From CAYWBU01 sp942491525 (GTDB lineage: Bacteria; Desulfobacterota; Desulfomonilia; UBA1062), in assembly GCA_942491525.1 (NCBI GenBank), contig CALOBW010000056.1, positions 372,001 to 436,000 of the forward strand: DNA of 64,000 nucleotides. The letters are read 5' to 3'. Of this stretch, positions 26,201 through 35,463 are shown piece after piece (position 1 is the stretch's first letter; each line of letters starts with the position of its first letter). The notes beneath the pieces were generated by a model. That model was not told the origin of the DNA, did not search any database, and worked only from the letters and a program-made list of their open reading frames with translations. Position numbers and translations under genes: made by a program.

Positions 26201-28827
26201 AGCGGCAGCCCCAGCTGCAGGATGACCTTGGGGTCATTCTCATCCAGGTCGTCCCAGTTGTAGGGGTGCCAGTCCGGGTAGTAGTCCGGGTGGCGGATAG
26301 GCCAGGCCACGCCGATGCGGAAGTTGGACATGCTGCCCCAGGCCACCTCCATCGAGGTTATCAGTTCGAAGCCGGCCCCCACCAGGGTGTCGTCCCAGGA
26401 GATGGAGTTGCGGCAGGCGCCCACGTCCACAAAGGTGCCCAGGCGCATGCGGTGCAGGAAGAGGGGCATGGTCTTGTAGCCGCGGTTGATATTGGCCAGC
26501 GGCCAGTAGACCTCGATGCCGGTGGAGATGGCCTGGTCGGCTTCCAGCAGATTTGACGAGAAGCCGCGGATCGGGAAGAGGTGCGATGGCCTTCTGGTGA
26601 AGTAGCCCTCGCCCACGTCGCCGCCGATGCGGAAGGTTCCGTGGCCCTGCTTGGTGTCGCCCCAGGTCCTGCCGGCCTGCAGGTGCATGATGCTATAGAT
26701 CTCCTTGCCGGCCCTGAAGGCCAGGCCGCCGTAGAGCGATTTGCGCCCGCCGGGGTAGATCTCGGTGGTGCCCCAGGTTGAGAGGTCGCCGTAGGATTTT
26801 GCCAGACTGAGGGTGGTCCAGTATTCAAAGTTGCGGTTCCAGACGTCCGAGAAATCTTCATGGCTGCGCGGATAGTAGTCGGTGTTGAAGTGGTTGAGGA
26901 TGTAGTTGGCCTTGTCGAGGCTGTATTTGTAGGGCAGCATGCCGTAGGTCATGCGCGTCAACCCCACCTGCAGGTCGGCAACCTCATCCAGATCCGGTTC
27001 CCAGTTGAGCTGCACCTCGTAGCGCGACTCCTCAATCGTCGGTTGCAGCCGCGGGTTGTAGGCCAGGGGATACTGGGTCAGCTGCAGGCCGAAATCCTTG
27101 GCCTTGCCGCCCAGTCTGAAGGTGGTGTACTTCAGGTCGCTCAGGTAGCGGAAGGCGAAATCGGTGCGGTAGTCCTGGCTGATGTCCTTGCTGCGCGTCG
27201 ACATGCCGATCTGGAAGTCCAGGCTGCCCAGATAGACGTCCGGCCACCAGTAGTTGGGCAGCAGACTCTTAAACGGCGAGTGGGGCCTGGCATCCAGCGG
27301 CGGATCTTCGACGGGCGGGGCGAGGTGGCTCAAGCTGCGGCTGATGGAGGGCAGGTCGGCGGCATAATGCTCCATGTGCCAGCCGGCGCTCTTGAGGCTC
27401 AGGTAGTGGCCTGTGCGCGGCATCAGGGCCGCGAGTGGGGCCTGGCTCAGCTGGTTGAAGTCGGCGTCGTGGATCTGGAAGCTGCCCGAGATGTTGCTGG
27501 CAAAGCTCAAAGAGCCGCCCTCCCAGCAGGGATCGAGTTCCATGGAGGGGCTGTCGGTGATGCGCTGCCAGGCCTGGTTGTGGATCCAGATGTCCCAGTT
27601 GCCGCCTGAATTGCCGGCCACCGCGACGGTGCCGTCGCTGCGGCGCACCGGGCCGGAGAGCTGGATGATGCCGGGCGGCGCCGCGATCAGCTCCACCTGC
27701 TCCTTGAGTTTCTTTTCGCTGTCGAAGAAGCTGGCATCTGCGGGCAGGATTGCGATATGCGGGCGGCCGTCCAGCAGGTGCACGGCCACCCCGCCCTGGC
27801 CCGGGTCCCAGAGGTGGGGCAGGTTGAGCGAGACGGTGTGCTGGCCGCGGTAGCCCACCACATAGGAGCGGCCGATATATTCGCTCAGCCAGAGGGTGCG
27901 GGCGGTGCCGGTTTTATCGACATAGCCGTAGCGGCCGCGCAGGCGCCCGTTCTCGGTGCCCGGCACGATATCGGTGTAGTTCCAGTAGATCTTGGGGTCC
28001 GGCACATAGCCCAGGGCCAGGATGCCGTCCTCGCGCACCTGGGGCAGGTTCTGTTGGGCGATGAAATCATCCCAGAGCCTGGAGAAGGTCTTGCCGAAGA
28101 TGCGGTTGGCCTTGAGGTCCACCTCGATGGGGACGACGCCCCGGCCGTGGGCTTCCAGAAATTCCAGCAGGCTGCTCCAGCCGTAGTTTTCGTAGAGCCA
28201 GCTGACGAAGGGCCGGCCGTAGATGCGGTGGGAGAACTGTCCCGGCCAGGTCTGGGGATGGTTGTTGATCAGGTCGAAGCTGGGGGCAACGCAGCTCTTG
28301 AAGATGGCCTCTTCGATGGGGCTGCGCACATTGCGGCCGCTGTAGAGTTTGAAGAGCAGGTTGATGATGCCGTCGTTGACCCAGGGCGGCATGATGTCGT
28401 TGGTCTTGATGATCTCGCCGAAGATGCGGTAGCCCGCTTCGGGGATGCCGCCGCGCAGGCCGTAGATGCCGTGCAGGGCCAGGCCTGAAAAGAGAAAGTA
28501 GGACCACGGGTCGGCCTCGGTCGAACCCTCCTCCATGACGCCCGGTGCCCTCAGCGGGATGCGGATGCCGCGGTGGGGGTGGGTGTAGACATTGACCGCG
28601 GGAAAGTCCAGCTCCTCATCAATTATGACGTGCAGGGGGCGCTTGATCTCCAGGCCGTGCTCGCTCAGGAACTCCAGCATGCCAGGCAGTTTGCGCTGCA
28701 TGCCGGCGGCGATAGGGTGCTGCTCCGCCGGATAGTAGATCAGCACGCCGTCGCTCTCGATGTAGACCAGCGCCACTGCCGGCGTGCTCAGCAGGCAGAG
28801 CAGGATGGCCAGGATCACTCTTCTCAT
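26197..28827 (-). CDS. large exported protein: degenerate peptidase-like head, propeller-like middle, outer-membrane barrel tail
   Basis: An 876-residue protein if started at the ATG at 28827, which gives a clean signal peptide (MRRVILAILLCLLSTPAVA) after TCAGGGATC; in-frame ATGs at 28848 and 28872 are alternatives. Residues 20-260 resemble the gluzincin-like peptidase-MA fold, but the expected HExxH helix reads LALHGIYG (about 116-123), so it should be inactive. Residues 280-510 have repeated beta segments like a TolB-type propeller. From about 540 on, alternating beta strands with many Trp/Tyr residues look like an outer-membrane barrel. It probably sits in the outer membrane with its head in the periplasm or at the surface. 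No family name recognised; domain assignments are tentative. Confidence 0.65.
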   Translation of the reverse strand: MRRVILAILLCLLSTPAVALVYIESDGVLIYYPAEQHPIAAGMQRKLPGMLEFLSEHGLEIKRPLHVIIDEELDFPAVNVYTHPHRGIRIPLRAPGVMEEGSTEADPWSYFLFSGLALHGIYGLRGGIPEAGYRIFGEIIKTNDIMPPWVNDGIINLLFKLYSGRNVRSPIEEAIFKSCVAPSFDLINNHPQTWPGQFSHRIYGRPFVSWLYENYGWSSLLEFLEAHGRGVVPIEVDLKANRIFGKTFSRLWDDFIAQQNLPQVREDGILALGYVPDPKIYWNYTDIVPGTENGRLRGRYGYVDKTGTARTLWLSEYIGRSYVVGYRGQHTVSLNLPHLWDPGQGGVAVHLLDGRPHIAILPADASFFDSEKKLKEQVELIAAPPGIIQLSGPVRRSDGTVAVAGNSGGNWDIWIHNQAWQRITDSPSMELDPCWEGGSLSFASNISGSFQIHDADFNQLSQAPLAALMPRTGHYLSLKSAGWHMEHYAADLPSISRSLSHLAPPVEDPPLDARPHSPFKSLLPNYWWPDVYLGSLDFQIGMSTRSKDISQDYRTDFAFRYLSDLKYTTFRLGGKAKDFGLQLTQYPLAYNPRLQPTIEESRYEVQLNWEPDLDEVADLQVGLTRMTYGMLPYKYSLDKANYILNHFNTDYYPRSHEDFSDVWNRNFEYWTTLSLAKSYGDLSTWGTTEIYPGGRKSLYGGLAFRAGKEIYSIMHLQAGRTWGDTKQGHGTFRIGGDVGEGYFTRRPSHLFPIRGFSSNLLEADQAISTGIEVYWPLANINRGYKTMPLFLHRMRLGTFVDVGACRNSISWDDTLVGAGFELITSMEVAWGSMSNFRIGVAWPIRHPDYYPDWHPYNWDDLDENDPKVILQLGLPL

Positions 28828-28907
28828 GATCCCTGATACGGCAAAAACCATTGTGTTCTTGAACTTATCCATGATCAAGACTAAAGAGTAGCTGCAAGGA
28901 GGATTCA

Positions 28908-29570
28908 ATGCAAAAAAGAAGTGCACTTGTAATGGGGGCCACCGGTCTGATCGGTAGTCACTGTCTTGAACTGCTGCTGGCCGATGATGCCTATGAGCGG
29001 GTCGTGGCGCCGGTCAGGCGTCCGCTTGGCAAGGGTCACCCCAAGCTGGAGCAGCACATTGTTGAATTTGATCACCTGGATGATTTCGCCACCATCTTCG
29101 GTGTTGATGATATCTTCTGCTGTCTCGGAACAACCATCAAGCGCGCCGGTTCCCAGGAGGCCTTCAGGCGGGTCGATCTGGACTATGTCATCCGGGGCGC
29201 CGAATTGGGGCTGGCTGCCGGCGCCAAGCGCGTGATGGCGGTCTCGGCCATGGGCGCCGACAGCGCCTCTAAAATCTTCTACAACCGCATCAAAGGTCAG
29301 ATGGAGGATAAGTTGCGGCAGCTCGACTATGAATCCGTAAATATCATGCGGCCCTCCCTGCTGCTGGGCAGGCGGCCCGAATTCCGTCTGGCCGAGGAGC
29401 TGGGCAAGGCGGCCATGAAGTTTGTGGGCCTGCTGATGGTGGGGCCGCTTAAGGACTACCGCGCCATTGAAGGCAGTGCGGTCGCCGCAGCCATGATCGA
29501 GCAGGCCAAGAACGGCGAGCCCGGTGTCAATATCATCAAATCCGGCGCGATCCGCGCGCTGGCCGCTTAA
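28908..29570 (+). CDS. atypical SDR oxidoreductase, HTATIP2/TIP30-like
   Basis: A 220-residue NAD(P)-binding Rossmann protein. GATGLIGSH at residues 10-18 is the dinucleotide-binding loop; DDIFCCLGTT, VMAVSAMGAD and YNRIKG (Tyr-x3-Lys) follow in the order seen in TIP30/HTATIP2-like atypical short-chain dehydrogenases. Such bacterial proteins are common but their substrates are mostly unknown. AGGAGG lies 5-6 bases before the ATG. It is divergent from the outer-membrane protein gene and its stop overlaps the end of rlmB by 4 bases. Confidence 0.88.
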   Translation: MQKRSALVMGATGLIGSHCLELLLADDAYERVVAPVRRPLGKGHPKLEQHIVEFDHLDDFATIFGVDDIFCCLGTTIKRAGSQEAFRRVDLDYVIRGAELGLAAGAKRVMAVSAMGADSASKIFYNRIKGQMEDKLRQLDYESVNIMRPSLLLGRRPEFRLAEELGKAAMKFVGLLMVGPLKDYRAIEGSAVAAAMIEQAKNGEPGVNIIKSGAIRALAA

Positions 29571-30259
29571 GACCTGCGCGCCAGCAGCTCGTAGATGGCG
29601 ATAGCCGCGCTCTGGGCCACATTCAGGGAGTTGAAGTCCGACTGCATGGGGATGTGGGCCAGGATGTCGAGCTCTTTTGCCAGCACCGGGCGGATGCCGG
29701 AGTCTTCGCCGCCCATGATGATGGCTAGCTTGTCAAACTCGGGCACCTGGCTCAGCGGCTGCTGGCCGGCGGCATCCAGCCCGATCAGCCAGAAGCCGGC
29801 CTTCTTAAGGGTTAAGGCCGCCTGGCGCAGGTTGGTGACCTTGGCAATCTTGGCATGTTCGCTGGCCCCGGCTGAAGCCTTGGCGGCGCTGGGGGTCACG
29901 GCGGCCGAGCGGTTTTCCGGAATGATGATGCCGGAGCTGCTCAAGGCATGGGCCGAGCGGATGATGGCCCCCAGGTTCTGGGGATCTTCGACCGAGTCGA
30001 GCATGATGACGCTCTTGAGGTTCAGGAGTTCGTCAAGGCTGGCGTAGGGGTAGCCGCCGCAGCGGGCCGCGATGCCCTGGTGGTTGGCGTGACCGCAGAG
30101 TTGGTCCAGATCCTTGCGCTGGACAAAGTTGACCTTGATGCCCTGGGCCAGCTTGAGGATCGGGTCCTTCTTCTCGCGGGCGCAGATGATCTCATTGATC
30201 TGGCGCCGGCCGTTCTTGAGGGCCTCGGTGACCGGATTGTTGCCGTAGATGATTTCCAA
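29567..30259 (-). CDS. rlmB: RlmB-type 23S rRNA 2'-O-ribose methyltransferase (TrmH/SpoU family)
   Basis: A 230-residue SPOUT-class methyltransferase. The N-terminal substrate-binding domain (about 1-70; IIYGNNPVTEAL) is followed by the knotted SAM domain with LDSVEDPQNLGAIIRSA (motif 1), IIMGGEDSGIRPVL (motif 2) and IPMQSDFNSLNVAQSAAIAIYE (motif 3). RlmB methylates G2251 of 23S rRNA, but the family also includes tRNA enzymes, so the target is probable, not certain. The start is TTG at 30259, chosen for the strong GGGAGGA just upstream and because the conserved sequence begins there; a longer frame with ATG at 30307 lacks this support. Confidence 0.88.
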   Translation of the reverse strand: MEIIYGNNPVTEALKNGRRQINEIICAREKKDPILKLAQGIKVNFVQRKDLDQLCGHANHQGIAARCGGYPYASLDELLNLKSVIMLDSVEDPQNLGAIIRSAHALSSSGIIIPENRSAAVTPSAAKASAGASEHAKIAKVTNLRQAALTLKKAGFWLIGLDAAGQQPLSQVPEFDKLAIIMGGEDSGIRPVLAKELDILAHIPMQSDFNSLNVAQSAAIAIYELLARRS

Positions 30260-30389
30260 ATTATATCCTCCCGCCTGTTTTCTACCGGGCTGAATGCTCT
30301 GACGCAAGTCTAAAGACTGATTCGGATTGTATAAGGTTTTGTTTTGTAATATATTTACCGTGTTTTATGAACTTATTTGGGAGGTTTCT

Positions 30390-32090
30390 ATGGATGCCAA
30401 GCGCAATGCCGAGTGTCAGCGTCGTTATGCCGAACTGCTGCCCAACCTGGGCGATTATGTCACCAAATATGCCAAAGAGCGGCCCAATGATCTGGCGTTG
30501 ATCGAGGTCAACACCGAGGAAACGGTCAGCTGGAAGGATTTTGAGACCAAATCCAACGCCTTTGCCGCCAAGCTGCTCGCCCTGGGCCTCAGAAAGGGCG
30601 ATGTGGTCGCCACCAGCCTGCCGATGCTCAAGGAGCATGTCTTTCTGGAGTATGCCTGCTTCAAGATCGGCATCATCTTTGCGCCCCTGGATCTGCGGCT
30701 AAAGGCCGAAGAGGTCAAGCGCAGCTTCGACAAGATCAGGCCCAAGGCCTACTTCTTTCTGGGCCAGACCCCGGTGGCCGATTTCAGGCCCATGGTCAGG
30801 GAGGTCATGGGCCACGCCGGCGATTACTGCAGGATCTGGGTCCAGTTCCAGAAGGAGGAGGATCTGATCATGGAGGGGGCGGTGGGTATTACGGCCTTTG
30901 CCGCCGACATCAAGAAGATCTTCATCAAATCGCTTCTGACCGGCTCCGTACGCCGGGCGCGCAAACAGGTCGACAAGCGCGACCCCTGCCTGATCATCTT
31001 CACCACCGGCTCCACCGGCTACCCCAAGCCGGCCCTGCTCTGTCATGAGAACATCCTGATCCAGAACATCGGCCTGCTGGTGGGCTTTGACATGGTGCCC
31101 GAGGACAGCATGCTGGTCAATCTGCCGCCCTCGCACGTGGGCTGCCAGACCGAGCAGCTCATGACCACCATCTACGGCGGCGGCACCTCCTGCCTGCTGC
31201 ACATCTTTGATCCGGTCAAGTCGCTGGAGGCGATCCAGAAGCATAAAATCACCTGTATCGGCCAGATTCCGGCCCTCTACGCCATGGAGTGGCGGCTGCC
31301 CGACTATGCCGGCTATGACCTCTCCTCGGTGCGCTTCTCGATCTATGGCGGTCAGGCCGTTGACCGCCCCTTCCTGGAGAAGCTCTTTGCCATGAGCGAG
31401 AAGGCCGGCACCGGGCTCGGCCTGACCGAAACGGCCGGCTTCTGCACCTATTCGCCGCTGGACGGCACGGTGGATGACATCCTGGCCGGCGTGGGCTTCG
31501 ACATGCCCATCTGTCCCATCTCGATCCGTGAACCCATGCGGGCCGACGGAACAGCCGGTGATGAGATGGCGCCCGGCGAGGTTGGCGAGATCTGCTTTAG
31601 CGGGCCGCAGATCTTCCTGGGCTATATGGGGGATGCTGAGAGCACAGCTAAGACCATCTCGAGTGACGGCTTCTGTTATACCGGGGACATGGGCTCCTAT
31701 GATGAGCGCGGCCTGCACTTTGCCGGCCGCTCCAAGCTGGTGATCAAGCCCAAGGGCTACCAGGTCTTTCCCACCGAGGTGGAGAACTTCATCACCGACA
31801 GCTTCAGTGACCGGGTCGAGGCCACGGCCTGCGTGGGTGTCAAACATGAGATCTTCACCGAGGCCATCATGGCCTTTGTGGAGCTCAAGGACGGCGCCCA
31901 GCTGGAGCAGGCCGAGATCGACGCCCGGCTTAAAAATATCTCGGCCTATAAGCGCCCCAGTCACATCGTGCTGCTTAAATCCGGTGAGATGCCGCTCAAC
32001 CGGGTGGCCAAGACCGATTATATGGAGCTTAGGCAGCGCGCCGATGTCGAGGTGGAGGCGCTGCGCAGTGCCGGGGGGTGGGATAGCTGA
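30390..32090 (+). CDS. AMP-dependent acyl-CoA ligase/synthetase
   Basis: A 566-residue ANL-superfamily enzyme that activates a carboxylic acid as acyl-AMP and then usually forms the CoA thioester. Visible: the P-loop-like IIFTTGSTGYPKP (about 200-212), GLGLTETAGFC as the A5-like motif, YTGDMGSYDERGLHFAGRSK (hinge region), and the C-terminal catalytic lysine context MPLNRVAKTDY. ATG at 30390 has GGGAGG eight bases upstream; the frame stays open further upstream without support. It is followed after 88 bases by an SDR gene, which may act on the same product. The substrate is unknown. Confidence 0.9.
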   Translation: MDAKRNAECQRRYAELLPNLGDYVTKYAKERPNDLALIEVNTEETVSWKDFETKSNAFAAKLLALGLRKGDVVATSLPMLKEHVFLEYACFKIGIIFAPLDLRLKAEEVKRSFDKIRPKAYFFLGQTPVADFRPMVREVMGHAGDYCRIWVQFQKEEDLIMEGAVGITAFAADIKKIFIKSLLTGSVRRARKQVDKRDPCLIIFTTGSTGYPKPALLCHENILIQNIGLLVGFDMVPEDSMLVNLPPSHVGCQTEQLMTTIYGGGTSCLLHIFDPVKSLEAIQKHKITCIGQIPALYAMEWRLPDYAGYDLSSVRFSIYGGQAVDRPFLEKLFAMSEKAGTGLGLTETAGFCTYSPLDGTVDDILAGVGFDMPICPISIREPMRADGTAGDEMAPGEVGEICFSGPQIFLGYMGDAESTAKTISSDGFCYTGDMGSYDERGLHFAGRSKLVIKPKGYQVFPTEVENFITDSFSDRVEATACVGVKHEIFTEAIMAFVELKDGAQLEQAEIDARLKNISAYKRPSHIVLLKSGEMPLNRVAKTDYMELRQRADVEVEALRSAGGWDS

Positions 32091-32178
32091 TGTTTTAAAT
32101 GGGGACGGTTCTATTGTGATTGTCAAAACTGTTAATGCAGCGAGGGACACTGCCGATAAAATTAGCAGGGAGATAAGC

Positions 32179-33105
32179 ATGAAGTGGGTTCTGATTACTG
32201 GTGCCACCTCGGGTATTGGTCTAGCAACAGCTGAATATCTGGCCGGTCACGGCTACAATGTGATTGCCACCGGGCGCAATGAACTGGCCTTGAAGAACTT
32301 GGCCAGGCGGGCCGCCGAGAAGGAGTGGCATCTGCATGTCCAGGTCATGGATGTCTGTCGTCCTGAGAGTATTTCTGTGGCGGTGGATGCCGTGGACGAA
32401 CTGACCCGGGGCTACGGTCTGGATGTGCTGATCAACAATGCCGGTTATGGTCAGGTCGGTTTCATCGCGGATCTCTCCGAGGAGCAGATCCGGCGCCAGT
32501 TCGACGTTAACCTCTTCGGACCCATCGTGGTGACCAAGGCCTTTCTGCCGCTGCTGATCGGTAAGGAGTCGCTGGTGATCAACATGGGCGGCATGATGGG
32601 GCGCGTGCCCTATCCCTGGACCGGTATCTACTGCACCACCAAGCGGGCCCTCAGGACCCTGGTGGACGTCATGCGGGTGGAGTTTGACACCCTCGGCATC
32701 AAGGTGGTGCTGGTGGAGCCCGGCGCGGTTAAGACCAGCTTCCAGGAGGAGGCCGTCGGCACCCTGGATCAGGTTGACGAGGAGAACTCCTACTATGCCG
32801 CCACCCACCGCTGGCTGCGCGAGCATGAGTACCGCCCCTTTGCCGAGATGATGTCCAAGGAGCCGCTGGCCGTGGCCATGAAGCTGGAGAGCATCATCCG
32901 CAGCAAACGTCCCAAACCCTACTATGTGACGCCCTTTGTGGCGCGGCTGGTCATGGCCATCAACGACATGACCCCCAGAATCGTGATGGACTGGGCCATG
33001 CGCCAGATCTTCCACCTGAACGCCTCCCGGCGCGATGTCAACCGGCGTGTCTGGCAGGAGAAGCATGAGCGCGCCGAGGCCAAGTGCGTCAAGTTTCGAC
33101 GTTGA
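32179..33105 (+). CDS. short-chain dehydrogenase/reductase
   Basis: A 308-residue classical SDR. TGATSGIG (about 7-14) is the cofactor loop; the Arg in ATGRN after strand 2 suggests NADP(H). NNAGYG, and the catalytic Tyr and Lys in YCTTK (about 154-158), are present. After the core there is a longer C-terminal extension with a hydrophobic segment, as in 17-beta-hydroxysteroid or retinol dehydrogenase-like SDRs. The start at 32179 (GGGAG upstream) is preferred over a much longer frame that runs back into the ligase gene. It probably works with the acyl-CoA ligase just upstream in lipid or fatty-acid metabolism; this is inference. Confidence 0.9.
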   Translation: MKWVLITGATSGIGLATAEYLAGHGYNVIATGRNELALKNLARRAAEKEWHLHVQVMDVCRPESISVAVDAVDELTRGYGLDVLINNAGYGQVGFIADLSEEQIRRQFDVNLFGPIVVTKAFLPLLIGKESLVINMGGMMGRVPYPWTGIYCTTKRALRTLVDVMRVEFDTLGIKVVLVEPGAVKTSFQEEAVGTLDQVDEENSYYAATHRWLREHEYRPFAEMMSKEPLAVAMKLESIIRSKRPKPYYVTPFVARLVMAINDMTPRIVMDWAMRQIFHLNASRRDVNRRVWQEKHERAEAKCVKFRR

Positions 33106-33120
33106 TGTTGCTGCCCGGGC

Positions 33121-33149
33121 TTGCAAGGATACGGCTTTAGTGCCATACT
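33121..33149 (+). promoter_or_regulatory. candidate promoter of ilvD
   Basis: TTGCAA, 17 bases, CATACT: four of six in each box at ideal spacing, 35 bases before the ilvD ATG and immediately after the SDR gene stop. Confidence 0.45.
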
Positions 33150-33183
33150 CCCAGATTGAAAATTAATTGATCTGGGAGAAATT

Positions 33184-34839
33184 ATGAGAAGTGACAGAGC
33201 TAAAAAAGGACTGGAAAAGGCCCCCCACCGCTCGCTGCTGAAAGCCTGCGGCTTTACCGACACAGAGATCGCCAAACCCTTCGTGGGCGTGGTCAACTCC
33301 GGTAACGAGATTATTCCGGGCCACATCCATCTGGATAATATTGCCCGCGCCGTCAAGGATGGCGTGAGAATCGCCGGCGGCACTCCCATGGAGTTTCGCG
33401 TGCCCGGCATCTGTGACGGCATCGCCATGAACCACGCCGGCATGCGCTACTCGCTGCCGACCCGCGAGGCCATCGCCGACATGATCGAGCTGGTCGCCAT
33501 GGGCCACGCCTTTGATGCCATGGTCTTCATTCCCAGCTGCGACAAGATCGTGCCCGGCATGCTGATGGCCTGCCTCAGGCTCAACATTCCGGCCATCGTC
33601 ATCTCCGGCGGCCCCATGCTGGCCGGCAGGCAGGATGGCAAGAAGGTCGACCTGATCACCGTCTTCGAGGGCGTGGGCCAGGTCAAGGCCGGTACCATGA
33701 CCATGGACGAATTGAGCGAGCTGGAGGACAGCGCCTGCCCGACCTGCGGCTCATGCTCCGGCATGTTCACCGCCAACTCCATGAACTGTCTGACCGAGGC
33801 CCTCGGCTTAGGATTGCCCGGCAACGGCACCCTGCCGGCTCCCTATTCAGCCCGCACCCGCATGGCCAAGCTGGCCGGCATGCAGGTCATGGAGCTGCTC
33901 AAGAATGACATCAAGCCGCGCGACATCGCCACCCCGGCGGCCTTCAAGAATGCCATCGCCGTTGATATGGCGCTGGGCTGTTCAACCAACACCGTGCTGC
34001 ACGTGCCCGCCGTGGCCCATGAGGCCGGTGTCGAGCTGGAGCTGGACGACTTTGACAAGATGAGCAAGAAGGCGCCGCACCTCTGCAACCTTTCGCCGGC
34101 TGGTCCCGACCACATCGAAGACCTGCACCGCGCCGGTGGCATTCAGGCCGTCTACAAGGCACTGGAGGCAACCGGAGTGCTCGACCTTGACGTCATGACC
34201 TGCACCGGTCAGACCCTGGGCGAGAATATCAAGAGTGCCGTGGTCAAAGACAGCGAGGTCATCCGTCCGGTCGACAATCCGCACCATAAGGAGGGCGGCA
34301 TCGCCATCCTGCGCGGTTCGCTGGCCCCCAATGGCGCCGTCGTCAAACAGTCCGGCGTGCTGCCCGAGATGATGGTGCGCGAAGGCGTGGCCAAGGTCTT
34401 TGACTCAGAAGAGGATGCCGTTGAGAAGATTCTGGCCGGCGAGATTGTACCCGGCGACATCGTGGTCATCCGCTATGAAGGCCCCAAGGGCGGCCCCGGC
34501 ATGCGCGAGATGCTGACCCCGACCTCGGCCATCGCCGGCATGGGCCTCGACAAGGATGTTGCCCTGATCACCGACGGCCGCTTCTCCGGCGGTACCCGCG
34601 GTGCAGCCATCGGCCACTGTTCACCAGAAGCCGCCCAGGGCGGCCCCATGGCCTTCGTCAAGGACGGTGACCGCATCGCCATCGACATCCCCAACCGCAA
34701 GCTCGACCTGCTGGTTGACGAGGCCGAGATTGAGAAGCGTAAAGTTGGCTGGAGTGCTCCGGTCAAGGAGCTGACTGGTGTGTTGAAGCGCTATGCTGAG
34801 AACAGCCTGTCGGCTGATAAGGGCGCGAGGTTTAAATAG
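33184..34839 (+). CDS. ilvD: dihydroxy-acid dehydratase
   Basis: A 551-residue Fe-S enzyme of the IlvD/Edd family. It dehydrates 2,3-dihydroxy-3-methylbutanoate and its methylpentanoate homologue to the keto acids in valine and isoleucine synthesis. The cluster cysteines lie in IPSCDK (about 119) and CPTCGSCSGM (about 184-193); GCSTNTVLH and DGRFSGGTRG near the C-terminus are also typical. The Fe-S pattern and length are closer to bacterial/archaeal IlvD of about 555 residues than to the 616-residue E. coli form. It has its own ribosome site (GGGAG) and probable promoter. No other branched-chain gene is adjacent. Confidence 0.96.
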   Translation: MRSDRAKKGLEKAPHRSLLKACGFTDTEIAKPFVGVVNSGNEIIPGHIHLDNIARAVKDGVRIAGGTPMEFRVPGICDGIAMNHAGMRYSLPTREAIADMIELVAMGHAFDAMVFIPSCDKIVPGMLMACLRLNIPAIVISGGPMLAGRQDGKKVDLITVFEGVGQVKAGTMTMDELSELEDSACPTCGSCSGMFTANSMNCLTEALGLGLPGNGTLPAPYSARTRMAKLAGMQVMELLKNDIKPRDIATPAAFKNAIAVDMALGCSTNTVLHVPAVAHEAGVELELDDFDKMSKKAPHLCNLSPAGPDHIEDLHRAGGIQAVYKALEATGVLDLDVMTCTGQTLGENIKSAVVKDSEVIRPVDNPHHKEGGIAILRGSLAPNGAVVKQSGVLPEMMVREGVAKVFDSEEDAVEKILAGEIVPGDIVVIRYEGPKGGPGMREMLTPTSAIAGMGLDKDVALITDGRFSGGTRGAAIGHCSPEAAQGGPMAFVKDGDRIAIDIPNRKLDLLVDEAEIEKRKVGWSAPVKELTGVLKRYAENSLSADKGARFK

Positions 34840-34846
34840 TAAAACC

Positions 34847-34882
34847 TTGAGGGAACCCTTTTTGTAAAAAGGGTTCCCTCAA
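34847..34882. terminator. perfect 17-bp hairpin downstream of ilvD
   Basis: TTGAGGGAACCCTTTTT, GT, then the exact reverse complement. The stem itself ends in T5/A5 around the loop and could act as a terminator on either strand; no separate T-run follows. It marks the boundary between GC-rich ilvD and the AT-rich gene after it, and may be one copy of a dispersed palindrome. Confidence 0.6.
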
Positions 34883-34933
34883 ATTCCTTCCCAAAAATTT
34901 TTATTGTTATCTATGTATTTCAGGAGGTTTTGT

Positions 34934-35455
34934 ATGATTCGTTCTGAAAAAGCCAAACGTGCCGCAATTATCTGCATTCGATTTACGTTGAATATGGCTT
35001 ATTATAGATCTGGGTTTGATAACCATCAAAAGTTACATAGTTATTTTGTGACATCTGCGGTCAATAATTCCTTAGATATATGTGTGCTGGAATGGTGCAA
35101 ATTATTTGGTTCTAAGAAAGATAAGCATAATTGGAGTAAGGTTGTTCGTGATCGGGATCAGTTTGAGTCAGATATGTTATTGTCATTGAATATTTCTGCT
35201 GCCAAGATGTCTGATAATACTCAGAAAGTGCTGACATATCGAGATAAATTTGTGGCGCATTTGGATTTTGAAAATATAATGTACCCTCCTGAATTGGATT
35301 TTTGTCTTGATACGGTAAGTTACCTTTTCAATCATTTGATAAATAATGAACTAGAGAATGAAATTGTTGATAAATTGGCAACGGAAGATCTTGTGTGGTT
35401 TTATAAACACCATCTTGAGTTGGGAGGAAAATTCTATAATAAACTGATCATATAG
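34934..35455 (+). CDS. AT-rich protein of unknown function, HEPN/AbiU2-like motif
   Basis: A 173-residue, mostly helical protein with no signal peptide. The segment YRDKFVAHLD (Arg-x5-His) resembles the catalytic or structural motif of HEPN domains such as AbiU2, which include ribonuclease toxins and abortive-infection proteins. The match is short, so the call is tentative. AGGAGG lies 6 bases before the ATG at 34934. The AT-rich composition is quite unlike both neighbours and a strong hairpin lies just upstream, suggesting an acquired single-gene cassette. No antitoxin or partner gene is adjacent. Confidence 0.6.
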   Translation: MIRSEKAKRAAIICIRFTLNMAYYRSGFDNHQKLHSYFVTSAVNNSLDICVLEWCKLFGSKKDKHNWSKVVRDRDQFESDMLLSLNISAAKMSDNTQKVLTYRDKFVAHLDFENIMYPPELDFCLDTVSYLFNHLINNELENEIVDKLATEDLVWFYKHHLELGGKFYNKLII

Positions 35456-35463
35456 CTTGTATT

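Noticed and set aside
30699..32207. 502-codon open frame antisense to the acyl-CoA ligase
   Set aside because: It is a mirror of the codon bias in a GC-rich gene; the plus strand has all ANL-superfamily motifs.
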